Of a stretch of 64,000 nt of DNA, positions 53,598 through 61,610 are shown in pieces. This stretch comes from Sphingopyxis sp. YR583 (lineage in GTDB: Bacteria; Pseudomonadota; Alphaproteobacteria; Sphingomonadales; Sphingomonadaceae). The stretch covers positions 930,001 through 994,000 of the forward strand of contig NZ_FNWK01000001.1 of the NCBI RefSeq assembly GCF_900108295.1, read 5' to 3'. The notes below the pieces were generated by a model. It saw nothing but the letters and a program-made list of their open reading frames with translations. It was not told the origin of the DNA and ran no database searches. A program made the translations under genes and the position numbers. Every line of letters starts with the position of its first letter. Within the stretch, counting starts at the first letter, position 1.

Positions 53598-53927
53598 CCA
53601 CTGAGCGACAACGCGCCCTATGAGCTGCTCGGCGACCGCCTCGCGCGGCTGCGCCGGGCGCGCGGATACAGCAAGACCGACATCGCCGACCGGCTCGGCG
53701 TCACCGTCACCTCGATCTGCTATTGGGAACAGGGCCGCTCGCGCCCGCGCCTCGCGCGGCTTCAGGCGCTCGCCGACCTTCTCGGCACCTCGCCGACCGA
53801 ACTTTTGAGCCGCGACACCGCGCCCGGCGGCGATCATCTCTCCGACCTCGTTGCACGCATGCGCGCCGAAATCGCCCACGCCGCCGGCACCACCCCGTCG
53901 AAGGTGCGCATCACGATCGAGATGTAG
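53583..53927 (+). CDS. XRE family HTH regulator
   Basis: 114 aa from a GTG at 53583. The HTH covers about residues 16-70: LLGDRLARLRRARGYSKTDI, then ADRLGVTVTSICYWEQGRSR, and LQALADLLGTSP. The C-terminal part is short and may dimerise. The frame begins at an ATG at 53514, but a palindrome (GTGATCCATGATCAC) begins exactly at this GTG, so the upstream part may be leader. Autoregulation is a possibility. Confidence 0.75.
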   Translation: MIHDHPLSDNAPYELLGDRLARLRRARGYSKTDIADRLGVTVTSICYWEQGRSRPRLARLQALADLLGTSPTELLSRDTAPGGDHLSDLVARMRAEIAHAAGTTPSKVRITIEM

Positions 53928-54042
53928 CCGCCCGCACGCCGCCAACCCGCCACCCCCTCCCCCTTCGTCGCCCCGACCCTGACCGGGGCGGCGTTGGGCG
54001 CGCAAACCGCGGCCGTTTTTCCCTTTCCTACATTGTTCCAAT

Positions 54043-54072
54043 ATGGTTCGCTTGAAATATCCAGCGAACCAT
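54043..54072. promoter_or_regulatory. Inverted repeat upstream of the 422-aa HTH gene
   Basis: ATGGTTCGCT and AGCGAACCAT, perfect 10-bp arms with a 10-nt spacer, ending 14 bp before the start codon. It is a likely operator or a leader hairpin. Confidence 0.55.
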
Positions 54073-54085
54073 AGGAGCAAAATTG

Positions 54086-55354
54086 ATGTCACAGGAAATC
54101 CTCCCGCCCCTCCCCGCCGCCCTCGAGGCCGAGGCCGATCCCGCGATAAATCCCGACGATCTGCCCGACGATCTCGCCTTCACCCCCGTCGAGCGGCGCA
54201 GCAAGCGCTGGACCGGCATCAACGCCCAGAAGCAGCGCATCTTCATCGCGCATCTCGCCGCGACCGGCGCGGTCAGCATGGCGGCAAAGGCCGCGGGCCA
54301 CTCGACCGCGGCCTTCTATCAGCTCCGCAAGCGCGACGACGCGGGCAGCTTCGCCGCGGCGTGGGACAGGGCGGTCGAGGCGGGCGCGCGCCGCGTCGCC
54401 GACCTGCTCATGGAATATGCCATCTATGGAGTGCCCGAGACGATCTCGAAGCGCGGAGAGGTCATCCTCGAGCGCCGCCGCCCGCACATCCGCGCGATGC
54501 AGCATATCGCCGCCAGCCGCTTTCCCGAGAATTTCGGCGCCATCGACCCCGTCGACGGCCGCCCCGCCAGCGCGATCCCGCACAGCATCCACCGCCTGCG
54601 CGAGAAATGGCGCGCCGAGTGGGAGGCCGAGCGCCAGGCCGCAATGCTCGAACACAACCGGCGCGCGAACCGGCAGGAAACTGACCTCGACGATCGCCTC
54701 CGCATCATCCGCACCGGCTTTCAGCGCAAGATCTCGCACGATCCGGTCAAGCGCGCCGCATGGGATCTGCTCACCGGCCCCGGCACCGATTGGGCCGCGG
54801 CGCGCGCACACGACGCCTATATGAATCCGCAAAAGCATGAGTGGCACATGTACCACCCCGACATGATCGTGCCGCTGGCGGCCGGGGCGGGCAATATCGA
54901 CTGGGAGGAACAGGAAGGCGGCGACCTCGCCAACCCCAACCCACCCCCCGCCGACCATGTCCCGTGGACCGAAGGCGGCCGCGAGGACGAACTGTGGTTC
55001 GAACGCTTCGAGGATCATATGATCGAGGGCGAAGTCGGCGAGAGCGACATCGCGAACGGCCGGATCGCGCGCGGCGACATGCGCATGGCCGCCTACACCG
55101 TCCGCGAACAGGCCGAGGCGTGGCAAGCCGCGCGCCAGCCCGTGATCCAGCACCCCCACGGCTTCCTCGAAGACAACAGCCTCAGCGGCGGCGCCACCGG
55201 CCGCGAACGCGACGGCGCGCGCCGACGGATCGAACGCGCGATCGCCGAGCTGGAGCGCGAATGGAACGCCGCCTACAGCGAGGAAAGCTGGGCCGCGTGG
55301 AAGGCGGGCGGCAGCGCCACCGCCGAAACCGACAGTATGGAGGACGCCCGATGA
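54086..55354 (+). CDS. HTH protein related to phage terminase small subunits
   Basis: 422 aa from the ATG at 54086 with AGGAG at good spacing. The N-terminal third has GINAQKQRIFIAHLAATGAV, then SMAAKAAGHSTAAFYQLRKR, an HTH of the phBC6A51/terminase-small-subunit type. The rest is charged and unassigned (DDRLRIIRTGFQRKISHD and IERAIAELEREWNAAYSEES). Proteins like this are common on sphingomonad chromosomes outside prophages. It is co-translated with the 101-aa gene. Confidence 0.72.
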   Translation: MSQEILPPLPAALEAEADPAINPDDLPDDLAFTPVERRSKRWTGINAQKQRIFIAHLAATGAVSMAAKAAGHSTAAFYQLRKRDDAGSFAAAWDRAVEAGARRVADLLMEYAIYGVPETISKRGEVILERRRPHIRAMQHIAASRFPENFGAIDPVDGRPASAIPHSIHRLREKWRAEWEAERQAAMLEHNRRANRQETDLDDRLRIIRTGFQRKISHDPVKRAAWDLLTGPGTDWAAARAHDAYMNPQKHEWHMYHPDMIVPLAAGAGNIDWEEQEGGDLANPNPPPADHVPWTEGGREDELWFERFEDHMIEGEVGESDIANGRIARGDMRMAAYTVREQAEAWQAARQPVIQHPHGFLEDNSLSGGATGRERDGARRRIERAIAELEREWNAAYSEESWAAWKAGGSATAETDSMEDAR

Positions 55355-55656
55355 GCCTCGAACGCGCCCTCGACGAAAACCGCATCTGCGCCCGCTTCGG
55401 CCGCATCGTCCAGATCGACTGGATCCAGCCGCGCGAGCCCTATGGCGGCTGGACCGACGCCGCGCATCTGGAGCCCGAGCCGGTCCAGACCTGCACCTCG
55501 GTCGGCCGCCTCGTCCGCGACGACGATTGCATCAAAATCCTCGCCGCCTCGGCGATGATCGTCGGCGACGAGGAACGGCTGATGCTGAGCGGGATCATCG
55601 AAATCCCGGCGCGGTGCGTGGTGCGGATTGTGCGGTTGGGGGAAACGGTTCCTTGA
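55351..55656 (+). CDS. Hypothetical protein, 101 aa
   Basis: ATGA overlap with the previous gene's stop makes translational coupling likely. The body reads RICARFGRIVQIDWIQPREP and CIKILAASAMIVGDEERLM; no family is recognised. It is the last host-like gene before the retron island. Confidence 0.6.
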   Translation: MSLERALDENRICARFGRIVQIDWIQPREPYGGWTDAAHLEPEPVQTCTSVGRLVRDDDCIKILAASAMIVGDEERLMLSGIIEIPARCVVRIVRLGETVP

Positions 55657-55685
55657 GCACCACTCGGCGTGATCGACGAATATTG

Positions 55686-55713
55686 TTCGCTGTCAGCGAA
55701 TAATTGTTGACAG
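55686..55713. promoter_or_regulatory. Nested inverted repeats over the retron promoter
   Basis: TTCGCT-GTC-AGCGAA (55686-55700) and CTGTCA-N12-TGACAG (55690-55713). The second overlaps the -35 box. They are candidate operators for the XRE-type protein of the same locus. Confidence 0.5.
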
Positions 55714-55735
55714 GGCGCAATCAATGACCTATATA
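55707..55735 (+). promoter_or_regulatory. Near-consensus sigma-70 promoter of the retron
   Basis: TTGACA at 55707-55712, a 17-bp spacer, and TATATA at 55730-55735, close to consensus and rare in this genome's style. The transcription start would be near 55742. Confidence 0.75.
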
Positions 55736-55741
55736 CCCTTC

Positions 55742-55990
55742 AAGCATTCGGGAAAAAGGCAACAGACCACCTTAAACTCTGGATGAGCAATCATCCGCGG
55801 GATCGGTTTCGGCAGATCCTCCCACTTATCGGCAAAGTGAGGGCACCGCACGCGCGGGACCACCGCCACCACCGATAAGGCGCGTTCGGGTGGACCGGAC
55901 GCGAAGGGTTAGGGGGGGTGCGTTTTCTCCAGTTGTTGCTCCTTACGGTGGAGCTGGCCCTAATTCTGGGGCGAGCGATTAAGGAGTAAG
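55742..55990 (+). ncRNA. Candidate retron msr-msd RNA
   Basis: The interval between the promoter and the small ORF is packed with local structure. GGATGA-GCAA-TCATCC (55781-55796, GNRA-type loop); GGGATC/GATCCT (55799-55820); CTTATCGG/CCGATAAG (55825-55879); a 9-bp stem at 55881-55903; a stem GGGTTAGGG/CCCTAATTC (55906-55966) enclosing GCTCC/GGAGC. The ends CCTTAA (55770-55775) and TTAAGG (55979-55984) can pair, as a1/a2 do in retrons. The branching guanosine and msd limits are not identified; assignment rests on position and structure. Confidence 0.55.
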
Positions 55991-55995
55991 TACCA

Positions 55996-56169
55996 ATGGG
56001 TTCAACCCTACCGGATGCCGAGAAGACGCATGCGACGACTAGCCGCAGTAAGCACCCTTTTAAGGATGCGCTGCTGAGGCCGAAGACTTGGAAGATAGCA
56101 TTGACTATCTTGAGTATCGCTCTCAAGGTTTTTCGTGTGATCGCGAAGTTCGGGGAAATGTTCGAGTAA
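55996..56169 (+). CDS. 57-aa small ORF with hydrophobic cationic helix; candidate retron effector
   Basis: ATG at 55996, TAA at 56167-56169, with AAGGAG ten bases upstream. The N-terminus is polar (MGSTLPDAEKTHATTSRSKH); the C-terminal half is one long helix with W, I, L, V and A on a Lys/Arg background (TWKIALTILSIALKVFRVIA), ending KFGEMFE. Such peptides resemble membrane-acting toxins of type I toxin-antitoxin systems. It is the first ORF of the retron transcript. Its ribosome-binding site could pair with the 5' part of the folded RNA. Function is inference. Confidence 0.6.
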   Translation: MGSTLPDAEKTHATTSRSKHPFKDALLRPKTWKIALTILSIALKVFRVIAKFGEMFE

Positions 56170-56189
56170 ACCCCCCTTAATTTCTTAAA

Positions 56190-56211
56190 CCAACAAAAGG
56201 GGCTTTGTTGG
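56190..56211 (+). other. Hairpin over the HTH gene ribosome-binding site
   Basis: CCAACAAA and TTTGTTGG, perfect 8-bp stem with a 6-nt loop. The last two bases are part of the GGAGG of the HTH gene at 56210-56214, so folding could reduce translation. Confidence 0.6.
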
Positions 56212-56219
56212 AGGTATAT

Positions 56220-56549
56220 ATGTATGATCGCGCTTTAAAAACCATGCGCCAGTATCACAGACTCTCGCAGTCCGATCTGGCTGATCAATTGAAAATTTCC
56301 AGGTCTTACCTCAATGAAATTGAAAGAGGGAAAAAAGATCCTAGCCTTGAAGTTCTTTCAAAGTACGCTTCAAGATTTGATATTCCGGTTTCATCTATTA
56401 TGCTTTTTGCAGAACGAACGCAAAACGGGACCTATGACAAAGCAAGAGTCTTTCTCGCCGACAAGGTGTTAAAAATGCTCGAGTGGCTGGCAGAAGATAC
56501 GGAAGATGAGCACGAATCGACGTCGAACAGATCAGCGCATTCCCATTGA
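56220..56549 (+). CDS. XRE-type HTH protein of the retron
   Basis: 109 aa from the ATG at 56220 with GGAGG five bases upstream; the TTG at 56205 would place the ribosome-binding site inside the gene. The HTH lies at about residues 6-60: KTMRQYHRLSQSDLADQLKI, then SRSYLNEIERGKKDPSLEVL. The C-terminal tail (about 65-109) is charged and may be the partner-binding part. Codon use is AT-shifted like the RT gene. Retrons of the type I recall as VI encode a small HTH protein next to the RT; here the two genes overlap by 44 bp, with the RT start inside. Confidence 0.82.
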   Translation: MYDRALKTMRQYHRLSQSDLADQLKISRSYLNEIERGKKDPSLEVLSKYASRFDIPVSSIMLFAERTQNGTYDKARVFLADKVLKMLEWLAEDTEDEHESTSNRSAHSH

Positions 56550-57477
56550 TCGATGCCATTTATATGGCATTCGATCCCCGCACGCCCTTGCAAAAAGGCT
56601 CGGCTGGGATCTTAACAAGCTCGATGGCCTAGCTGCTTACGGAAGCTATCGAGTTTTCCAGCACAAGGAGACCGGGCGCTTAATTCAAGAGCCCGGTCCC
56701 GCGCTGCAGAGCCTGCACAGGCAGCTACACCGATACTTGAGCCGGGTACAGATGCCAGAATATTTGCATTCTGCGGCAAAAGGACGTTCTTATCTTACCA
56801 ATGCGCGTTCTCACGTGGGCGCGGGGGCTTTAATTAAGGTCGATATCGCTAAGTTTTATCAGTCTGTACCGCAGCATAAGGTTATGCATTTCTTTCGCGA
56901 TGAAATGAGGTGCGCCGAGGATGTAGCCGGACTTTTAGCAAATTTAATTTGCTTTGAAGGAAAACTTGCGACGGGTAGCGCCATTAGTCCAATTATATCT
57001 TATTATTCTTATAAAAATCTATTCGATAGCCTAGCTAATCTAGCAAATAAGCATGGATTAGTAATGACATGCTATGTCGATGACATAACCATGTCAGGTC
57101 CAAATGCATCAAATCTCGTTTTGCACGAAGCGCGGACGATGATTTTTAGGGCGGGCCTGCGTGCGCACAAGGATAGGAGATTTCCGTCATCTGCGCCAAA
57201 GGTCGTTACGGGCGTCGTGGTGACCGATCAAGGTGTCGAACTTCCGTTCTCTCGCTGGCAGAAGATCCGCGCACAGATACGAGAAATCGAAGGACTCGGT
57301 AACGCTGCTGATAAGTTGCGACTTTATCCTCGCTTAGTGTCTCGGCTTTACGAGGCGGCTCAGATAGATTCCCAATGTCGAGCGAGAGCGGAATATTATC
57401 ACGCCCAATGGCGCCAAGCAAAACGTCAAGTTGCCATCGGCAGTATGGCGGACGGTACTGAAGCGGTCGCAGCCTAA
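56506..57477 (+). CDS. Retron reverse transcriptase
   Basis: 323 aa. The polymerase motifs are in order: NARSHVG (retron NAxxH, Asn99 and His103), IKVDIAKFYQSV (Asp113), ATGSAISPIIS (157-165), TCYVDDITMSG (Asp192 and Asp193) and KVVTGVVV (retron VTG, 234-236). These identify a retron-type RT able to prime from its own RNA. The start overlaps the HTH gene; GGAAG precedes it. The gene ends 235 bp before lepA. AT-shifted codon use marks it as acquired. Confidence 0.92.
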   Translation: MSTNRRRTDQRIPIDRCHLYGIRSPHALAKRLGWDLNKLDGLAAYGSYRVFQHKETGRLIQEPGPALQSLHRQLHRYLSRVQMPEYLHSAAKGRSYLTNARSHVGAGALIKVDIAKFYQSVPQHKVMHFFRDEMRCAEDVAGLLANLICFEGKLATGSAISPIISYYSYKNLFDSLANLANKHGLVMTCYVDDITMSGPNASNLVLHEARTMIFRAGLRAHKDRRFPSSAPKVVTGVVVTDQGVELPFSRWQKIRAQIREIEGLGNAADKLRLYPRLVSRLYEAAQIDSQCRARAEYYHAQWRQAKRQVAIGSMADGTEAVAA

Positions 57478-57500
57478 GGGCGTAGGTATTGCGAAAGGAG

Positions 57501-57661
57501 CCCCTCTAGGCTGTGCAGCGATGGCGTAGCTTAGTCCCGCGAACATGGGGCAAACTAAGCATCACCTTGCATCTGCAGGGCAACAATATTCCCGCTTGTG
57601 GAGTGTTCACAGTCTCTAGTGGGTGCATCCGGCGAGCGGGTGGAAGCTGCCCCGCAGCTTC
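57501..57661. other. Structured non-coding stretch after the RT gene
   Basis: Several perfect stems: GCTTAGT/ACTAAGC (57529-57560), CCCGCT/AGCGGG, and GAAGCTGC-CCC-GCAGCTTC (57643-57661). CTAG plus GCTGTG near 57507 can pair with CACAGT plus CTAG near 57608. It could be the lepA terminator on the minus strand, or a second retron RNA candidate. Confidence 0.5.
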
Positions 57662-57711
57662 GCCTGATCCGCCCACCTGCCCTATTTCTGCTTTGATAAA
57701 AAAAAAGCGGA

Positions 57712-59535
57712 TTAGGCGTCGTCACCCATCCGGAGCGCTGCAATGAAGGCCTCCTGCGGGATGTTGACGTTTCCGTACTCGCGCATCCGCTTTTTGCCCT
57801 CTTTCTGCTTTTCCAGCAGCTTTTTCTTGCGGGTCGCGTCGCCGCCATAGCATTTGGCGGTCACGTCCTTGCGCAGCGCGGCGATGGTTTCGCGGGCGAT
57901 CACCTTGCCGCCGATCGCGGCCTGGATCGGGATCTTGAACATGTGGCGCGGGATCAGGTCCTTCAGCCGCTCGCACATGCCGCGGCCGCGGCTTTCGGCG
58001 CTGCCGCGGTGGACGATCATGGAGAGGGCGTCGACCGGCTCGTTGTTGACGAGGATGCTCATCTTGACGAGGTCACCGGCGCGGTGGCCGATCTGGTGAT
58101 AGTCGAACGACGCATAACCGCGGCTGATGCTCTTCAGCCGGTCATAGAAATCGAACACCACTTCGTTGAGCGGCAGTTCATAGGTGATCTGCGCGCGGCC
58201 GCCCACGTAAGTCAGGTTCTTCTGGATGCCGCGGCGGTCCTGACACAGTTTCAGGATCGGGCCGAGATAATCGTCGGGCACGTAAATCACCGCCTCGATC
58301 CACGGCTCCTCGATCTCGTCGATGCGGTTCGGGTCGGGCATGTCGGCGGGGTTGTGGAGCTCAATCTCCTTCGCCGCCTCATTCTTCGTGTGGCTGAGCT
58401 TCAGCTTGTACACCACCGACGGCGCGGTGGTGATCAGGTCGAGGTCATATTCCCGGCTCAGCCGCTCCTGGATGATCTCGAGGTGGAGCAGGCCGAGGAA
58501 ACCGCAGCGGAAGCCGAAACCGAGCGCGGCCGAGCTTTCCATCTCGAACGAGAAACTGGCGTCGTTGAGGCGGAGCTTCTGGATGCTCTCGCGCAGCTTT
58601 TCGAAGTCGTTCGCGTCGGTCGGGAACAGGCCGCAAAAGACGACCGGCTGGACTTCCTTGAACCCCGGCAGCGGGTTCGCGGCGGGCTTCTTCGCGTCGG
58701 TCACCGTGTCGCCGACGCGTGCCTGTGCGACGTCCTTGATCTGCGCGGTGATGAAGCCGATCTCGCCCGGGCCGATTTCGGTCAATTCCTCGCGCTTCGG
58801 CGTAAAACAGCCGACGCGGTCGATCAGGTGGGTGGTGCCCGCCTGCATGAACTTGATCTGCTGGCCTTTTTTCAGGATTCCGTCGACGACGCGGACGAGG
58901 ATGACGACGCCCAGATAGGGGTCGTACCAGCTGTCGACGAGCATCGCGAGCAGCGGCGCCGCGGCGTCGCCCTTCGGCGGCGGGATCTTGGTGACGATCG
59001 CCTCGAGGCATTCCTCGATGCCGATCCCCGACTTCGCGCTGGCGAGCACCGCGTCGTCGGCGGGCAGGCCGATGATATCCTCGATCTCGGCCTTCACCTT
59101 GTCGACGTCGGCCGCGGGCAGGTCGATCTTGTTGATCACCGGCACGATCTCATGGTCATGCTCGATCGACTGATAGACGTTCGCCAGCGTCTGCGCCTCG
59201 ACCCCCTGCGCGGCGTCGACGACCAGCAGCGCGCCCTCGCACGCGGCAAGGCTGCGCGACACTTCATAGGCGAAGTCGACGTGGCCGGGCGTGTCCATCA
59301 GGTTCAGCTCGTACGTCTCGCCGTCCTTCGCGGTATATTTCAGGCGCACCGTCTGCGCCTTGATCGTGATCCCGCGCTCCTTCTCGATGTCCATATTATC
59401 AAGGACTTGCGCCGACATCTCACGCGCGGTGAGGCCGCCGGTGAACTGGATCAGCCGGTCGGCAAGCGTCGACTTGCCATGGTCGATGTGCGCAATGATC
59501 GAAAAGTTGCGGATATGCGAAAGCGGAGTGGTCAT
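57712..59535 (-). CDS. lepA: Elongation factor 4
   Basis: 607 aa. The GTPase has [13 protein letters not shown] (G1), DTPGHVDF (G3) and NKID (G4). Domains II-V are complete, with [20 protein letters not shown] and the LepA-specific C-terminal domain ([36 protein letters not shown] then [20 protein letters not shown]). It back-translocates or remodels ribosomes. It is close to universal, full-length, and normal for the chromosome, so it marks the right border of the retron island. Confidence 0.98.
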   Translation of the reverse strand: MTTPLSHIRNFSIIAHIDHGKSTLADRLIQFTGGLTAREMSAQVLDNMDIEKERGITIKAQTVRLKYTAKDGETYELNLMDTPGHVDFAYEVSRSLAACEGALLVVDAAQGVEAQTLANVYQSIEHDHEIVPVINKIDLPAADVDKVKAEIEDIIGLPADDAVLASAKSGIGIEECLEAIVTKIPPPKGDAAAPLLAMLVDSWYDPYLGVVILVRVVDGILKKGQQIKFMQAGTTHLIDRVGCFTPKREELTEIGPGEIGFITAQIKDVAQARVGDTVTDAKKPAANPLPGFKEVQPVVFCGLFPTDANDFEKLRESIQKLRLNDASFSFEMESSAALGFGFRCGFLGLLHLEIIQERLSREYDLDLITTAPSVVYKLKLSHTKNEAAKEIELHNPADMPDPNRIDEIEEPWIEAVIYVPDDYLGPILKLCQDRRGIQKNLTYVGGRAQITYELPLNEVVFDFYDRLKSISRGYASFDYHQIGHRAGDLVKMSILVNNEPVDALSMIVHRGSAESRGRGMCERLKDLIPRHMFKIPIQAAIGGKVIARETIAALRKDVTAKCYGGDATRKKKLLEKQKEGKKRMREYGNVNIPQEAFIAALRMGDDA

Positions 59536-59580
59536 GCGCCGCGCCCTAGCAGCCGAAAACGCCGCTGTCAGCAGGCGAAG

Positions 59581-60459
59581 CTAAAGCCCGATCCAGCGCC
59601 GGCAATCATCCCGAACACGCGCATCGGCATCGGCCATGCCCCGCTCCAATACCGCATCGGGTTCCGCCGATACCGCAGCAAGCGCCGCAATCGCATTCGC
59701 CCGCACCCGCGGCACTGGGTGTGCCTTGGCGAACTGCTCAGCCACATCCCTTCCATTCTCCGCCAGATGCACCGCGCAGCGGAGCAGCATTTCGCCGCTG
59801 GTCAGCGTCGGGCGCTTCGCGATCGTGCCGTGGTCGAGGTCGACGATATACTGGTCACGCCAGGGAACGTGCTCGCCCTCGTCCATGATGTTGAGGCTGA
59901 CTGAGAGGCTTTCGGGCGGAAGCTGGCTGTGGATGTCGCGGTGGGCGCGGTAGAGCATCAGCTTGCCTTCGCTGAGCTGGCTACGTTCGACGAACGTCAG
60001 GGCCAGCTCCTCGCCCAAGCGGCCGTCAACCGCTTCGGGGTCGTAATCATAATAGTCGCTAACATAGCCGGGGCCGAAATAGCCGGTAGTGAGGAAGTGG
60101 AAATTATGGTCGTGCGGGACGCCGTAGGAGAAGGCCGCGGGCCCGCTCGCGGCGAAAGCGGCGTCGCGCTGCGACGGCCACAGGTTGGCGCGGAGGTAGA
60201 AGCCGCGCGGGCTCCTGTGAAGGAGGAAGACCTGCGCCGAATAGCGGTTGATTTCGAGTTGTTCCGCGTAGCTCGCCTTGAGCGCGGCGATCACGCGGCC
60301 GGCGAGAAAGTCGCGGTTGCGCTGGAGCCCGGCGAGCAGGTCGGCGCAGTGCGCGATGCTCGCCTGGTCGGTGAGGTCGACGCCGCTTTCGTCGAGGCGG
60401 GCCGCGACTTCCTCGATGTCGAGCGCGGTCCCCGCGGGCGGGTCGATCAGACAGGGCAT
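59581..60459 (-). CDS. Cupin-like metal-binding protein with C-terminal HEAT-like segment
   Basis: 292 aa from the Met at 60459. The middle has SYGVPHDHNFHFLTTGYFGP (His116, His118 and His121) and later YRAHRDIHSQLPPESLSVSL (His173 and His177), which looks like a cupin-type metal site. The C-terminus, about 40 residues (VPRVRANAIAALAAVSAEPD), is HEAT-like. The start overlaps the end of the 385-aa-frame gene by 13 bp. I know no activity; position suggests co-function with the small peptide and the larger partner. Confidence 0.6.
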   Translation of the reverse strand: MPCLIDPPAGTALDIEEVAARLDESGVDLTDQASIAHCADLLAGLQRNRDFLAGRVIAALKASYAEQLEINRYSAQVFLLHRSPRGFYLRANLWPSQRDAAFAASGPAAFSYGVPHDHNFHFLTTGYFGPGYVSDYYDYDPEAVDGRLGEELALTFVERSQLSEGKLMLYRAHRDIHSQLPPESLSVSLNIMDEGEHVPWRDQYIVDLDHGTIAKRPTLTSGEMLLRCAVHLAENGRDVAEQFAKAHPVPRVRANAIAALAAVSAEPDAVLERGMADADARVRDDCRRWIGL

Positions 60460-61598
60460 GGAGCAGGGTCCGCGATGCGCTGCGGCGCCTTGGGAGCGGT
60501 TTCGGAGGTGGAGGGCGCCGGCCTTGGGCAAGGCGCGGGCCCTCCATCCCCCTCCCCCCCCGTCTCACCGGAAGGCGGGAAGATCATACTTTTCGTTGCC
60601 GCGGCGGCGGCGCGCACCTCGGGATGGGGATCGGCCGCCGCCATCGCCGCCAGATGCGGAAACGCTGCCGCAGGATCGAGCGCGACGAGTTCGCGCATCG
60701 CGTTCCAGCGCGCGGCGAAATCCTCGCTTTGTGCTTCGGCGGCGAAAAGCGGTGCGGCGTCGGCGCGACCAAGCTGGCGGAGCAAGGCGAGCGCCATCTG
60801 ACGAAAACTGCTGTCGCTACTCGAGGCGCTGACGTGGATCAGCCGGCCGCTCTCTATGTCATAGGCACGGATCGGCAAGCGCGAGGGCGGCTGGGCGGTG
60901 AGTTCGAGGAAGAGGATATCGCGGCGGGCGCCCGCCTCGCCGGCTTCGAGCGTGAAGCTTTCGCGCGCGGTGTCGAGCAATAGCGTCTCGCCGTCGGCCA
61001 ATGCGCGCGGCGGCAGGCTGTGACAGCGCGCGGCATTGGTCACGGTAAATCCCCCGGCATCTTCGGCTGCGCTCACGGCCACAACATGCCGGCGAAGCTG
61101 CGCGCCGCCGCAATCGAGGACATGGATCGCCGCGCGGCCGGGGACGAAGAGCGCGGTGCGCGGCGCCGGCTCGTTCGCGGTGAATGGCCGCATCTGAAGC
61201 GTCAGGCGGATCGCGCCGCCATCGACGAGCACCAGCCCGCCAGGCCCGCCATCACCGCCGCCAACCAACCGGAGCGGTGGGCGCGCAAAGGGGTCGGCCG
61301 CGAGCAGCGCCAGCGCCGCATCGAGACGGCCGCGAAGCCAGCCTATGTCGGAAAGCCGAGGAAGAAGGCGCGCGATCACGGTATCGGCAGGCGCATCGGC
61401 GAGCGCCGCGATGGCGGCGACCATCCCGTCGGGCGCGATTTCGGCCGCTTTCCATTCGGCGTCGAGATCGGCGACCGCGCAGCGCATGGCGAGACGGCGC
61501 GCCATATCGGCGCGGGGGAAATGATCGTGGCGGGATGGCATCGTGGACATCGCAAAAGGCGCGGGAACGGATGCTGCCGGGTTGGTGGCAACGCCCAT
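60447..61598 (-). CDS. Unknown protein with C-terminal HEAT-like repeats, partner of the small peptide gene
   Basis: 383 aa from the ATG at 61598 (GTG at 61604 or ATG at 61550 possible). The N-terminal third is helical and basic; the centre (LVLVDGGAIRLTLQMRPFTA then RTALFVPGRAAIHVLDCGG) is a beta-rich sandwich. The C-terminus (about 300-345: WNAMRELVALDPAAAFPHLA, then AMAAADPHPEVRAAA) is HEAT-like, as in the next gene. It lies directly after the peptide gene (12 bp). No known family. Confidence 0.55.
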   Translation of the reverse strand: MGVATNPAASVPAPFAMSTMPSRHDHFPRADMARRLAMRCAVADLDAEWKAAEIAPDGMVAAIAALADAPADTVIARLLPRLSDIGWLRGRLDAALALLAADPFARPPLRLVGGGDGGPGGLVLVDGGAIRLTLQMRPFTANEPAPRTALFVPGRAAIHVLDCGGAQLRRHVVAVSAAEDAGGFTVTNAARCHSLPPRALADGETLLLDTARESFTLEAGEAGARRDILFLELTAQPPSRLPIRAYDIESGRLIHVSASSSDSSFRQMALALLRQLGRADAAPLFAAEAQSEDFAARWNAMRELVALDPAAAFPHLAAMAAADPHPEVRAAAAATKSMIFPPSGETGGEGDGGPAPCPRPAPSTSETAPKAPQRIADPAPCPV

Positions 61599-61610
61599 CC
61601 CCACCGCGGT

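Noticed and set aside
54086..55656. Prophage remnant
   Set aside because: The terminase-like HTH is the only phage-like feature; codon use is host-like and there are no other phage genes.
55791..56126. 111-aa minus-strand frame across the retron RNA region
   Set aside because: No RBS, and it runs against the promoter, the folded RNA and the small ORF. Its hydrophobic N-terminus is only the reverse of the plus-strand helix.
57943..59904. 653-aa plus-strand open frame
   Set aside because: Antisense to lepA, an unmistakable gene; composition is typical of a shadow frame.
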